From NCBI RefSeq assembly GCF_012273215.1, contig NZ_CP050965.1, positions 1-64,000 of the forward strand: a stretch of 64,000 nt of DNA, given 5' to 3'. This document shows positions 16,867 through 23,559 of this stretch, piece by piece (within the stretch, counting starts at the first letter, position 1; every line of letters starts with the position of its first letter). The translations under genes were made by a program, and so were the position numbers. The notes under the pieces are model-generated. The model saw only the letters and a program-made list of their open reading frames with translations, did no database searches and was not told where the DNA came from. This DNA is from Gemella haemolysans. Its GTDB lineage: Bacteria; Bacillota; Bacilli; Staphylococcales; Gemellaceae.

Positions 16867-17644
16867 TTTTATAGGTTGTTAAATTTTTTATAAGTTCAGT
16901 TTCTAATATTTTTAAAATTCTATCTGATAATGTTATTTTTCCTATAGGATCTAAAGGATTAATAGGTTTAAAAATTCTAAATTTACTAATAGTTGTTATT
17001 GCCTGTACGTTAGCATATGTATTTTTATTATATTTAAGATAAAACTCTGCTATTTCTTTTGAATAATCTTCGTCTTTTTTTATTAATAACTTAGCTTCAT
17101 TAATTCTTAAATTACCAGTTTTATTGTGTCGTTTCGCTAAATCATTGATTAAAAGTTGAACGTCCATATTTTTCGGATAATACACTCCAGGCTTTTTTGT
17201 TAATGGATTAGCTTGAAAATCCAAAATAGCTGTTAAAAGTCTATTCCTTTCTTGAATATCTTTTACTGTTTGGTCAAAAAACTTATAAATCATGTTCTTA
17301 TCAAGATTTATAAAATCTTTCTTTTCTTTAGAGGTAAAAGGTATTACGGTTAGCGTCCCCTTTTTAGGATTATCTTTGTTGTCCATAACTACACAAAAAT
17401 GAGGATGTGAAAATTCATTCCCTATTCCTGTTCCAAAATCAACAAAGATTATAGAGCCTTTTTTATATCGTTTGAAGTGTTTTGTGTGGTTATTATTGTC
17501 ATTTCTTAATTGTTTGGCTCTAAATATTTCAGAAGATGCTAATTTTTTAAATTTTTTATTTCTTGGATTATTTGCAACACTAATCAAAATATCTCTAGCT
17601 CTACTTAGTTTTTTCTTATTATTTACATTTTCATTAGATTCCAT
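16853..17644 (-). CDS. PemK/MazF-like protein with N- and C-terminal extensions, 263 aa
   Basis: Residues 60-115 look like the start of a PemK/MazF fold (KKGSIIFVDFGTG, GNEFSHPHFCVVMDN, TLTVIPFTS). Known members are mRNA-cutting toxins. The usual size is about 110-130 residues; here a Lys/Asn-rich 55-residue N-terminal extension and about 130 extra C-terminal residues are present. AAAGGAG lies ten bases before the ATG. The gene is 17 bases downstream of cI on the same strand, so it is expressed with the repressor in lysogens. No protein antitoxin adjoins it. An RNA promoter lies in its 3' end. A superinfection or abortive-infection role is inferred. Confidence 0.65.
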   Translation of the reverse strand: MESNENVNNKKKLSRARDILISVANNPRNKKFKKLASSEIFRAKQLRNDNNNHTKHFKRYKKGSIIFVDFGTGIGNEFSHPHFCVVMDNKDNPKKGTLTVIPFTSKEKKDFINLDKNMIYKFFDQTVKDIQERNRLLTAILDFQANPLTKKPGVYYPKNMDVQLLINDLAKRHNKTGNLRINEAKLLIKKDEDYSKEIAEFYLKYNKNTYANVQAITTISKFRIFKPINPLDPIGKITLSDRILKILETELIKNLTTYKIDKP

Positions 17645-17661
17645 TTTTGTATCACTCCTTT

Positions 17662-18336
17662 CTAAAATTTCCTTCTTAACTCAACAACTCTTCCAATAAT
17701 GACTACTGGTTTTGTAAGTACTTCTTCGTTTGAAAAGTACATAGGTGAGTATTCTGAATTGTTAGATATTAGCATTATTCCATTACCAAGCTTTTCAAAT
17801 TTCTTACATGTTGCATCGTCTCCATTTACTAGAGCAATTACCACATCTCCATTGTTAGCTGTTGATTGTTGTCTGACTATAACTGTATCTCCATCGTTTA
17901 TATCTGGTTTCATACTGTCACCTTTGATTCTAAGTCCAAAGAATTCTCCTTGATTTTCCCACGATTGAGGTACTTCCTCATAGTCCAGTATATCCTCAAC
18001 AGCTGATATAGGGATACCTGCTGCGACTGTTCCTAATACTGGGATTTTTAAGCCTTGAAGGGTTTGAGGTTCATTAATTTTAGCTTCTTCTATTCTTTCG
18101 TATCTATGTACATCGTATCCTAATAACCACGCTTCTGTAACACCAAATACTTTTGATAATAGGAAGATTTTTTCGTTATCTGGATTTGATTTGCCATTTA
18201 CATATTGAGATAAGTGGCTTTTAGAAAATTTTATATTATATTTCTCTTGAAATGGTTTAGCTAAATTAAGAACGTCTATTTGTCTTAATCTTTTTTCTTT
18301 CATTATTTGATTTATTCTTTCAGTAGAAGTTGCCAT
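17662..18336 (-). CDS. CI-like phage repressor with S24/LexA autocleavage domain, 224 aa
   Basis: Maintains lysogeny by binding the operators beside its gene. Residues 1-70 are an XRE-type HTH (RQIDVLNLAKPF, KSHLSQYVNGKS). The C-terminal half is a LexA/S24 peptidase: cleavage site VAAGIP, catalytic Ser in GDSMKP and the Lys in TCKKFEK, so SOS-induced self-cleavage is expected. A GTG three codons upstream overlaps the AGGAGG site; the ATG at 18336 with eight-base spacing is chosen. It shares an operon with the PemK-like gene. Confidence 0.93.
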   Translation of the reverse strand: MATSTERINQIMKEKRLRQIDVLNLAKPFQEKYNIKFSKSHLSQYVNGKSNPDNEKIFLLSKVFGVTEAWLLGYDVHRYERIEEAKINEPQTLQGLKIPVLGTVAAGIPISAVEDILDYEEVPQSWENQGEFFGLRIKGDSMKPDINDGDTVIVRQQSTANNGDVVIALVNGDDATCKKFEKLGNGIMLISNNSEYSPMYFSNEEVLTKPVVIIGRVVELRRKF

Positions 18337-18359
18337 AACTTTCACCTCCTGTTAGAACT

Positions 18360-18388
18360 ATAATATCATGATTTGAACAAAAGTTCAA
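18360..18388 (-). promoter_or_regulatory. Promoter of the cI operon
   Basis: On the minus strand: TTGAAC (18383-18388), 17-base spacer, TATTAT (18360-18365). The -35 box is one arm of operator 1, so repressor bound there would act on its own promoter. Confidence 0.65.
18373..18388. promoter_or_regulatory. CI/Cro operator 1
   Basis: TTGAAC-aaaa-GTTCAA. Overlaps the cI promoter -35 region. Confidence 0.7.
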
Positions 18389-18396
18389 GATAAAAG

Positions 18397-18411
18397 TTCA
18401 AAAAATTTGAA
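18397..18411. promoter_or_regulatory. CI/Cro operator 2
   Basis: TTCAAA-aaa-TTTGAA, between the cI promoter and the -35 box of the cro promoter. Confidence 0.65.
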
Positions 18412-18419
18412 TTTTTGTG

Positions 18420-18448
18420 TTGACAACTAGAAAATGTTAGTATATAAT
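18420..18448 (+). promoter_or_regulatory. Full-consensus early (PR-type) promoter
   Basis: TTGACA (18420-18425), 17-base spacer, TATAAT (18443-18448). It drives the cro-like gene and the long early operon. Operators 2 and 3 flank it on either side. Confidence 0.9.
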
Positions 18449-18456
18449 AAAATTAA

Positions 18457-18472
18457 GTTCAAGAGCTTGAAC
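18457..18472. promoter_or_regulatory. CI/Cro operator 3
   Basis: GTTCAA-gagc-TTGAAC, just downstream of the early promoter and before the cro-like ribosome site. Confidence 0.75.
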
Positions 18473-18498
18473 TATAAAAACCATAGAAAGGAGATAAA

Positions 18499-18708
18499 AT
18501 GAAATTTAATTATGATAAATTACTGGGAAGAATAGTTGAGGTCTATGGAAATCAAAGTAACTTTGCTAAAGATATGAAACTCTCTGAACGTAGTATTTCT
18601 TTTAAATTAAACAATGTAAGACGTTGGAAAGATACTGAAATTAAATTAGCTATGCAACTTTTAAAAATCCCAGAAAGCAAAGTTCATTTATATTTTTTTA
18701 ATGAATAA
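18499..18708 (+). CDS. Cro-like DUF739 repressor, 69 aa
   Basis: First gene rightward of the switch, divergent from cI. The compact HTH protein opens KFNYDKLLGRIVEVYGNQSN and continues LSERSISFKLNN, matching the DUF739/Cro-like proteins of lactococcal and streptococcal phages. It should bind the GTTCAA operators and shut off cI on entry to lytic growth. The ribosome site is AAAGGAG. An operator lies at its stop codon as well as in front of it. Confidence 0.9.
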   Translation: MKFNYDKLLGRIVEVYGNQSNFAKDMKLSERSISFKLNNVRRWKDTEIKLAMQLLKIPESKVHLYFFNE

Positions 18709-18724
18709 GTTCAAATATTTGAAC
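18709..18724. promoter_or_regulatory. CI/Cro operator 4, at the cro stop codon
   Basis: GTTCAA-atat-TTGAAC, beginning immediately after the stop codon. Repressor bound here could block early transcription or loop to operators 1-3, 240-340 bases away. Confidence 0.7.
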
Positions 18725-18726
18725 AA

Positions 18727-18757
18727 AACAAAAAGCTCCCTTATTTCTAAGAGAGCA
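18727..18757 (-). terminator. Leftward terminator of the membrane-protein gene
   Basis: Minus strand: GCTCTCTT-agaaat-AAGGGAGC followed by TTTTTG. It points leftward and ends the transcript from 19144. Confidence 0.75.
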
Positions 18758-18790
18758 ATGTAAAGATTTATATTTTATTTTGTTTTATTT

Positions 18791-19144
18791 TTATTGCAAT
18801 TTATTTGGGTTCATTTTAGAAAATGCTACATAGCATAAAATGGTTTGAATTATTACAAATGGTATGTAAATAGGCATTAATACTATAGCTATTGTGTATA
18901 GTATCGCTGCTGTAAGGATAAACCCTCGTTTGTTTAGGAAGTAACCTAATGCATTCATCAATAGTGCAATTCCTGTACAAACTAAGTGAGGCATTATTAG
19001 TGCAATTCCGATTGCTGTTCCTACTTGAGTTGCTGAGTCGCCAGTAGATACTTTACTACCAGTGCTTGAAATATAATAAATTAAATATACGACATATAAG
19101 GCCGACAAAATTAGTGATGTAAGTGATAATTTACTTTTCTTCAT
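18791..19144 (-). CDS. Integral membrane protein opposite the early operon, 117 aa
   Basis: Four hydrophobic segments can be seen (about residues 8-27, 42-66, 73-90 and 90-110), separated by short polar loops; basic MKKSK start and NPNKLQ end. No enzyme motif. It is the only leftward gene right of the switch, with its own extended -10 promoter and terminator, so it should be expressed when the early operon is silent. Lysogeny-expressed membrane proteins near the immunity genes are often superinfection-exclusion proteins; that role is inferred. Early transcription runs antisense through it. Confidence 0.75.
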   Translation of the reverse strand: MKKSKLSLTSLILSALYVVYLIYYISSTGSKVSTGDSATQVGTAIGIALIMPHLVCTGIALLMNALGYFLNKRGFILTAAILYTIAIVLMPIYIPFVIIQTILCYVAFSKMNPNKLQ

Positions 19145-19179
19145 TAATAATCTCCTTTTTGTTAAATCTTTACAAACTT

Positions 19180-19188
19180 ATTATACCA
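19180..19188 (-). promoter_or_regulatory. Extended -10 promoter of the membrane-protein gene
   Basis: Minus strand TGGTATAAT, about 36 bases before the ATG, with an AAAAGGAG ribosome site between. The -35 box is weak. Confidence 0.6.
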
Positions 19189-19239
19189 CAAGTTGGTTAA
19201 TACTGAAATTTTTACTAGAGAGTAGAAAGGAGGAAATCA

Positions 19240-19398
19240 ATGGTTAAAAAAGAAGAAATTATAAATAATAAAAAAACATTAAAATCTGAAACAGTAGTTA
19301 CAGATGGGAAAAATTATTCAAGCATAAAAAATACCCCCAACTCTATTGAATTGAGGGTAGAGAAAATTAGGAGGAGTGAAAATGAAATTCACAATTAA
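19240..19398 (+). CDS. Small charged protein, 52 aa
   Basis: Too short for most gene finders but has a strong AGAAAGGAGG site eight bases before the ATG. The product is Lys/Asn/Glu-rich with no membrane segment or recognised motif. It overlaps the next gene by 17 bases. First gene of the early operon after the cro-like gene. Function unknown. Confidence 0.55.
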   Translation: MVKKEEIINNKKTLKSETVVTDGKNYSSIKNTPNSIELRVEKIRRSENEIHN

Positions 19399-19552
19399 TA
19401 ACAACAAATTCTATTTAAACGATGTTAAATTGGATAAGTTAATTAGTTATTCCATTGTTGCTGATATCAATAGAACAAAACTCACTATTGAATTAATCGT
19501 AGATGATGTTGAGATAGATTCAATAGCGAGTAAAAAGGTCAAAGAATTATGA
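19382..19552 (+). CDS. Small beta-rich protein, 56 aa
   Basis: AGGAGG lies eight bases before the ATG. The product alternates hydrophobic and polar residues (KFTINNNKFYLNDVKL, TKLTIELIVDDVEI), suggesting a small beta sheet. Its stop overlaps the next start (ATGA), showing translational coupling. No family recognised. Confidence 0.6.
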   Translation: MKFTINNNKFYLNDVKLDKLISYSIVADINRTKLTIELIVDDVEIDSIASKKVKEL

Positions 19553-19752
19553 AAGCATTTTATTTAGAAGTAAAAGAACAACTAGAACATAAAGGAATGA
19601 CAATTTACAGGTTGTCGAAAGAAACTGGAATTTTTGAACAAACATTATATTCAATGTTTAATGGCAACACATCTAGTCCTCAGTTAGATAACGCTGTTAA
19701 GATAGCTAAGGTATTAGACATAGATTTAAATAAATTAAAAGTAGGTGATTAA
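19549..19752 (+). CDS. XRE-family HTH protein, 67 aa
   Basis: A single-domain helix-turn-helix protein: MTIYRLSKETGIFEQTLYSM is the recognition region and VLDIDLNKLKVGD the usual C-terminal cap. Start overlaps the previous stop. One of several small HTH proteins in the early operon; its last residues resemble those of the product of 20229-20471, suggesting duplication. DNA target unknown. Confidence 0.85.
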   Translation: MKAFYLEVKEQLEHKGMTIYRLSKETGIFEQTLYSMFNGNTSSPQLDNAVKIAKVLDIDLNKLKVGD

Positions 19753-19753
19753 G

Positions 19754-20032
19754 ATGAAAGAAGAGGACTTTTATAATGCTTATAAGGATAAATTAGAAAA
19801 TCCAGATGATTGGGTTGAAAGACCTGATTTAAAAATATTTTTAAAGATGGAAGGTTCACATAAAAAATTTAATGATTGGTTAATAGAGATTGAAAGTTTG
19901 GAAGATAATTATTTATATATTCAAGGTACTCTTGCAACCAACGAAACTTATAACAAAGTTAGAATTTACAATTATATTAATGCCAAAAGGTCAGTAAACA
20001 AACGTGAAAAACGACTTAAGAAAGGAGCTTAA
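19754..20032 (+). CDS. Hypothetical early protein, 92 aa
   Basis: The ATG at 19754 is preferred over a GTG three codons upstream because AGGTG lies eight bases before it and it does not overlap the previous gene. The sequence is charged and soluble, with Asp/Trp-rich DDWVERPDLKIFLKMEG and a very basic C-terminus (KRSVNKREKRLKKG) that could bind nucleic acid. Not recognised. Confidence 0.65.
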   Translation: MKEEDFYNAYKDKLENPDDWVERPDLKIFLKMEGSHKKFNDWLIEIESLEDNYLYIQGTLATNETYNKVRIYNYINAKRSVNKREKRLKKGA

Positions 20033-20035
20033 GAA

Positions 20036-20242
20036 ATGAATAATTTAAAAAGAAGAAAATTAAACACATTGTATCTTGTGTTAACAACGATTGCTATTTG
20101 CACGGCAATAATGACAAGCATTGAATTTACAAGAATATTAGGAATGTTGTTGTGTGTTTTAATGATTTTATTTGTTCAATTTGACGACCGTAGCGAATAT
20201 GCATTTCCAGACCCTGATGGTGAAGAAGATGGCGAGATTTAA
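20036..20242 (+). CDS. Small membrane protein, 68 aa
   Basis: Basic start, then two hydrophobic segments (about residues 10-27 and 33-48), then an acidic tail (DPDGEEDGE). Ribosome site AAAGGAG nine bases upstream. Probably a two-span inner-membrane protein with both ends in the cytoplasm. It overlaps the next gene. Function unknown. Confidence 0.65.
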   Translation: MNNLKRRKLNTLYLVLTTIAICTAIMTSIEFTRILGMLLCVLMILFVQFDDRSEYAFPDPDGEEDGEI

Positions 20243-20471
20243 TGTTAGTGAAGTGAACAAAAGAACTAAACTTGATTATTTCAAGAAATTAATGATTACA
20301 GAAATGTTTAACAAATCAATTTCAGTTAGTGAACTAGCTAAACTTAGCGGTGTACCATCAAGCAAAATACAAGGCTTTAAATATACTCAAACAAGTATTT
20401 TAAAATTTGATGAAATTGTTAAGGTAGCAACAGCACTAAATATAGATTTAAACGTATTGAAAGGAGTATAA
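20229..20471 (+). CDS. Small HTH protein, 80 aa
   Basis: HTH signature ISVSELAKLSGVPSSKIQGF and a C-terminal cap NIDLNVLKG like that of the product of 19549-19752. The start is uncertain: the frame opens at 20172, but the ATG at 20229 near the end of the preceding gene gives a normal overlap; no strong ribosome site is seen for either, so coupling is likely. Confidence 0.65.
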   Translation: MARFNVSEVNKRTKLDYFKKLMITEMFNKSISVSELAKLSGVPSSKIQGFKYTQTSILKFDEIVKVATALNIDLNVLKGV

Positions 20472-20474
20472 CGA

Positions 20475-21011
20475 ATGAAAGAATTTCATTATGATTATGT
20501 AACTAGAATTATTGACTGGGCAAAAGATAGAGAGATTAAGGAGAAAGGTAGATTAACAAAGCAACTATTAAAATCTGATGAAGAAAATTCAGAATTGCAG
20601 AACGCTATAGAAAGTTATGAAAATGGTAATAAGGACGCTTTAATTCAAATTAAAGATAGCATAGGTGATATATATGTAACTCTTGTAGTATCAACTTATT
20701 TAGTAAGTGAACGACCTTATTTAACTTTTAGAAAGATTAAAACAAGCAAACATTCATCAGTTAGCATTGGTTGGCTGTACTTCATTAGAGAGTTAAAAAC
20801 TCAAGACAGATTACTGTTTGATGTATTTACAAATACTGAAGCTACTTTCATTGATATTGAAGTTAGATTATCAAGTTATATTAACTTCTTAGAAATGGTA
20901 GCACAGGCTTACGGATTAGAATTAGTTGAATGTATTAAATATGCTTACGATACTATTTCTAAGCGAAAAGGAAAAATGATAGACGGTACATTTATTAAAG
21001 AAGGAGAATAG
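20475..21011 (+). CDS. MazG-like nucleotide pyrophosphohydrolase family protein, 178 aa
   Basis: The N-terminal half has the spaced acidic residues of the all-alpha NTP pyrophosphohydrolase fold (EENSELQNAIESYENGN, IKDSIGDIYVTLVV). The C-terminus KRKGKMIDGTFIKEGE is typical of phage MazG-like proteins. Such enzymes hydrolyse (d)NTPs to monophosphates, possibly cleaning non-canonical nucleotides or lowering ppGpp during infection. An extra middle section (about residues 80-135) makes it longer than the usual 100-residue domain. Confidence 0.75.
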   Translation: MKEFHYDYVTRIIDWAKDREIKEKGRLTKQLLKSDEENSELQNAIESYENGNKDALIQIKDSIGDIYVTLVVSTYLVSERPYLTFRKIKTSKHSSVSIGWLYFIRELKTQDRLLFDVFTNTEATFIDIEVRLSSYINFLEMVAQAYGLELVECIKYAYDTISKRKGKMIDGTFIKEGE

Positions 21012-21013
21012 CT

Positions 21014-21349
21014 ATGTTAGATAAGGAAATGAAAATCGATAAAAAAGAAGTAGGTAGACGGATAAGAGATTTTAGAATAAGTAAAGCATACACTTTAGCT
21101 GAGTTTGGAAAGTTGTTTAAGGCTACTAAAAGCAATGTTTCAGATTGGGAAAACGGTAGAGTACTACCGAATAAAGAAAGACAAAAGAAACTAGCTAAAT
21201 TACTTCAAATAACCGTTAATGAATTGCTTTACGGAAATACTGAGAAAGATGTTGAAGAACTCTATCAAAGACTTATTAAGCTTCCTAGAGATGAGTTTAT
21301 TAATTTAATGATGAGAGCATCTATTGAATTTGAAAGCGAAGGAGAATAA
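21014..21349 (+). CDS. XRE-family transcriptional regulator, 111 aa
   Basis: N-terminal HTH (YTLAEFGKLFKATKSNVSDW, ENGRVLPNKERQKKLAKLL) followed by a helical tail. Good AGGAG site. Lies in mid early operon next to the MazG-like gene, so it probably tunes early or middle transcription. The operator is not identified. Confidence 0.85.
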   Translation: MLDKEMKIDKKEVGRRIRDFRISKAYTLAEFGKLFKATKSNVSDWENGRVLPNKERQKKLAKLLQITVNELLYGNTEKDVEELYQRLIKLPRDEFINLMMRASIEFESEGE

Positions 21350-21352
21350 AGA

Positions 21353-21589
21353 ATGTTAGTAAATATTAATGAGGATATCTTAAAGTTATTAGAATTAAAT
21401 GACTTAAAAGACACTGAAAGTAACAAGGAATTAATAGAGAATGTTGTAAATGCTTATATGGTAGGTGGTATTTTTACAGCTATTCAACAAGAGGCTAGTG
21501 AAGTGAAGGAAAAAGCAGTTAAAGATTTAATGGATTATTACGCTAAAAGAATGCTTTTACATTCTATTAAAAAATTGTTAGAAGAATAA
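21353..21589 (+). CDS. Hypothetical early protein, 78 aa
   Basis: Soluble, helical, Glu/Leu/Lys-rich (LLELNDLKDTESNKELIENV). Starts four bases after the HTH gene with GGAG upstream. No recognised family. Its mRNA ends in two hairpins before the next gene. Confidence 0.65.
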   Translation: MLVNINEDILKLLELNDLKDTESNKELIENVVNAYMVGGIFTAIQQEASEVKEKAVKDLMDYYAKRMLLHSIKKLLEE

Positions 21590-21593
21590 AAAA

Positions 21594-21658
21594 GCTCGTT
21601 GCGATAAAACAACGAGCGATAAACAAAATAAAAATCTACTGTTATTATAACGTAGATT
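21594..21658. other. Two consecutive hairpins between early genes
   Basis: GCTCGTTG/CAACGAGC (21594-21617) and a long AATCTAC-GTTAT/ATAAC-GTAGATT hairpin (21633-21658). Read leftward, the first has a T run and is a terminator; read rightward, in the sense of the operon, it has none. It may block antisense transcription or set mRNA processing. Confidence 0.55.
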
Positions 21659-21686
21659 AAAAGGAAAATCAAGGAGAATTTAGAAA

Positions 21687-21905
21687 GTGAATGAAAATCA
21701 AAAAAAGGTGCTATTTGAATTAATAGAGAACTATGGATATGAAGGCTTTATAGATGATATGTTTCATTTTAGAGATGTATTCAGATATGAAAAGGAAGAT
21801 AGCGAACTGGCTAAAGCTTACAAGAGTTTGACTGTTAGAGAAGAATTTGAAGTGATTAAAGTTTATATAGCATATTTGGAGGTAATGTATCGTGATATCA
21901 ACTAA
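21687..21905 (+). CDS. Hypothetical early protein, 72 aa, GTG start
   Basis: GTG start ten bases after AAGGAG; no in-frame ATG nearby. Acidic helical protein (YGYEGFIDDMFHFRDVFRYE). Overlaps the next gene by 14 bases. No family recognised. Confidence 0.6.
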   Translation: MNENQKKVLFELIENYGYEGFIDDMFHFRDVFRYEKEDSELAKAYKSLTVREEFEVIKVYIAYLEVMYRDIN

Positions 21906-22314
21906 TGAATTTTTAAAAGAATTAAAAGACAAAAAATATACAGTTGTTGAAACTGATGAAGAATACAAGATTATTAAGAAAGATGTAATATACGCTATTG
22001 TCGGTACAAAAGAACAATACAGCAGGACATTTAAGAATACACCAGTTGAATTAAAGAAACTGGTTAGGAAATATGAGGATACTAAAATTAAGGATAGAAC
22101 AGGATTTTATAGAATACCTTTAAAGAACTTAAATTTAGGTGGAGAACAACTTTATATTTCATTTAATAGAGTTAGTGAACAGTTCGGAGCAAAAGGAAAG
22201 CTATTATTTGATAGTGAAGATAATTTAACTCAGATATTCACTAAAGCAGACTTAGAAAGTGATTATTTTAAAGAACAAATAGGTGAATACTTACAATGGA
22301 CGGAGGAAGCTTAA
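21892..22314 (+). CDS. Hypothetical early protein, 140 aa, GTG start
   Basis: The GTG is eight bases after GGAGGT and overlaps the previous gene. Mixed alpha/beta, no membrane segment. It lies directly before the ERF annealing gene and SSB, so a recombination or replication accessory role is possible. Not recognised. Confidence 0.65.
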   Translation: MISTNEFLKELKDKKYTVVETDEEYKIIKKDVIYAIVGTKEQYSRTFKNTPVELKKLVRKYEDTKIKDRTGFYRIPLKNLNLGGEQLYISFNRVSEQFGAKGKLLFDSEDNLTQIFTKADLESDYFKEQIGEYLQWTEEA

Positions 22315-22316
22315 TA

Positions 22317-22940
22317 ATGGGTGTAGAACAAAAGATATTGATCTTAAGAAAAAGAATTAAGGATTTGAATTTAAAGCCAACTGGGTATAACAAGCACGGA
22401 CAATTTCACTACTATCAATTATCAGATTTCCTACCTCATACCATCGATATATGTTCAGAAATAGGTTTATATGAGGAATATACTGAAGATGAAGATTATA
22501 AAACTTTAGTAGTTAAGGACGTGGAGCAACCAACAGAAGCTAGAATTTTCAAAATGAAAAAAATGGAAGTCCCACCTATTTTACCTACACAACCTAATGA
22601 GAAAGTAGGGGTTGCAATGCAACGAGCAGGGAACACTGTTCAAACTGTTGGTTCAGTAGATACTTATTACATGAGGTATCTATATAGGAATTTACTAAAA
22701 TTAACTGAACCTGACTTTACGGAAATAATGGCAGAACGTAACGCTTTAATTCAGGCAATTCAACAAAATTTACCACCCCAACATATTCAATCTATTTTAA
22801 GCAAAAGGAACAAATTTAGATTAGAAGATTTAACTAACGAAGAATTAAGAGATGTTTGGCAATGGATATTAAATCAACGTCAAGCACAACAACATCAACA
22901 ACAAGAACAAGTAGAAGGAGAACAAACGAATGATAAATAA
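22317..22940 (+). CDS. ERF-family single-strand annealing protein, 207 aa
   Basis: ERF proteins anneal complementary single strands in phage recombination. The N-terminal region shows the family pattern (DLNLKPTGYNKHGQFHYYQL, then SDFLPHTIDIC) near residues 15-50. The C-terminus is Gln-rich. The ATG at 22317 follows GGAGG by nine bases; an in-frame ATG seven codons upstream lies inside the previous gene. The following SSB gene overlaps by 11 bases, the usual partner. Confidence 0.8.
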   Translation: MGVEQKILILRKRIKDLNLKPTGYNKHGQFHYYQLSDFLPHTIDICSEIGLYEEYTEDEDYKTLVVKDVEQPTEARIFKMKKMEVPPILPTQPNEKVGVAMQRAGNTVQTVGSVDTYYMRYLYRNLLKLTEPDFTEIMAERNALIQAIQQNLPPQHIQSILSKRNKFRLEDLTNEELRDVWQWILNQRQAQQHQQQEQVEGEQTNDK

Positions 22941-23553
22941 CGTAGTATTAACTGGTAGAATAACTAGAAATTTGGAGTTAAAACAAACTAACAATAATAA
23001 TTCATCTTTAAATATTACCCTTGCAGTTGAAAGAAATTTTAAAGATCAAAGCGGACAAAAACAGACTGATTTTATTAGTTGTAAAGCCTTTGGCAAACGT
23101 GCTGAAACAATAGCCCAGTATTGCCAAAAAGGTGATTTAATTGGAATTACTGGAAGTATTCAAACCGGGAGTTATCAAAAGCAAGATGGAAGTACGGTTT
23201 ATACAACTGATGTAATGGTTGATGGATTATCATTTTTCCCTAAACCAAAACAGGATAATCAAGCTAATCAATTTAACCAACATTTGAATAATTTTAATCA
23301 ACAAAATAATTTAGCCCAAAATAACGCTTATAACGGCTTTAATAATCAAAATGGGGATAACGCACTAAACTATATCAATCAACCTCATAACGTGCAAAAT
23401 AACGGCTATATAAGACAAAATAACCAACAACAAATGGAAATGAGTGGAACTGGTGGAATTAACAACACTAACAACTTATTTAATGATTTTGGCAAAGATA
23501 TTAATTTAGATAATGTATTCGAAAATGTAATTAACCCGTTTAAGCAAGAATAG
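22930..23553 (+). CDS. ssb: Single-stranded DNA-binding protein, 207 aa
   Basis: The OB-fold is clear in residues 1-105 (NNVVLTGRITRNLELK, DFISCKAFGKRAETI, KGDLIGITGSIQTGSY). The rest is a very long Asn/Gln-rich linker. The C-terminal tip reads NPFKQE after Asp/Glu-containing residues, rather than the canonical acidic tip ending in Pro-Phe, so partner binding may differ. Coats phage single strands during replication and annealing. Confidence 0.92.
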   Translation: MINNVVLTGRITRNLELKQTNNNNSSLNITLAVERNFKDQSGQKQTDFISCKAFGKRAETIAQYCQKGDLIGITGSIQTGSYQKQDGSTVYTTDVMVDGLSFFPKPKQDNQANQFNQHLNNFNQQNNLAQNNAYNGFNNQNGDNALNYINQPHNVQNNGYIRQNNQQQMEMSGTGGINNTNNLFNDFGKDINLDNVFENVINPFKQE

Positions 23554-23559
23554 TGATCT

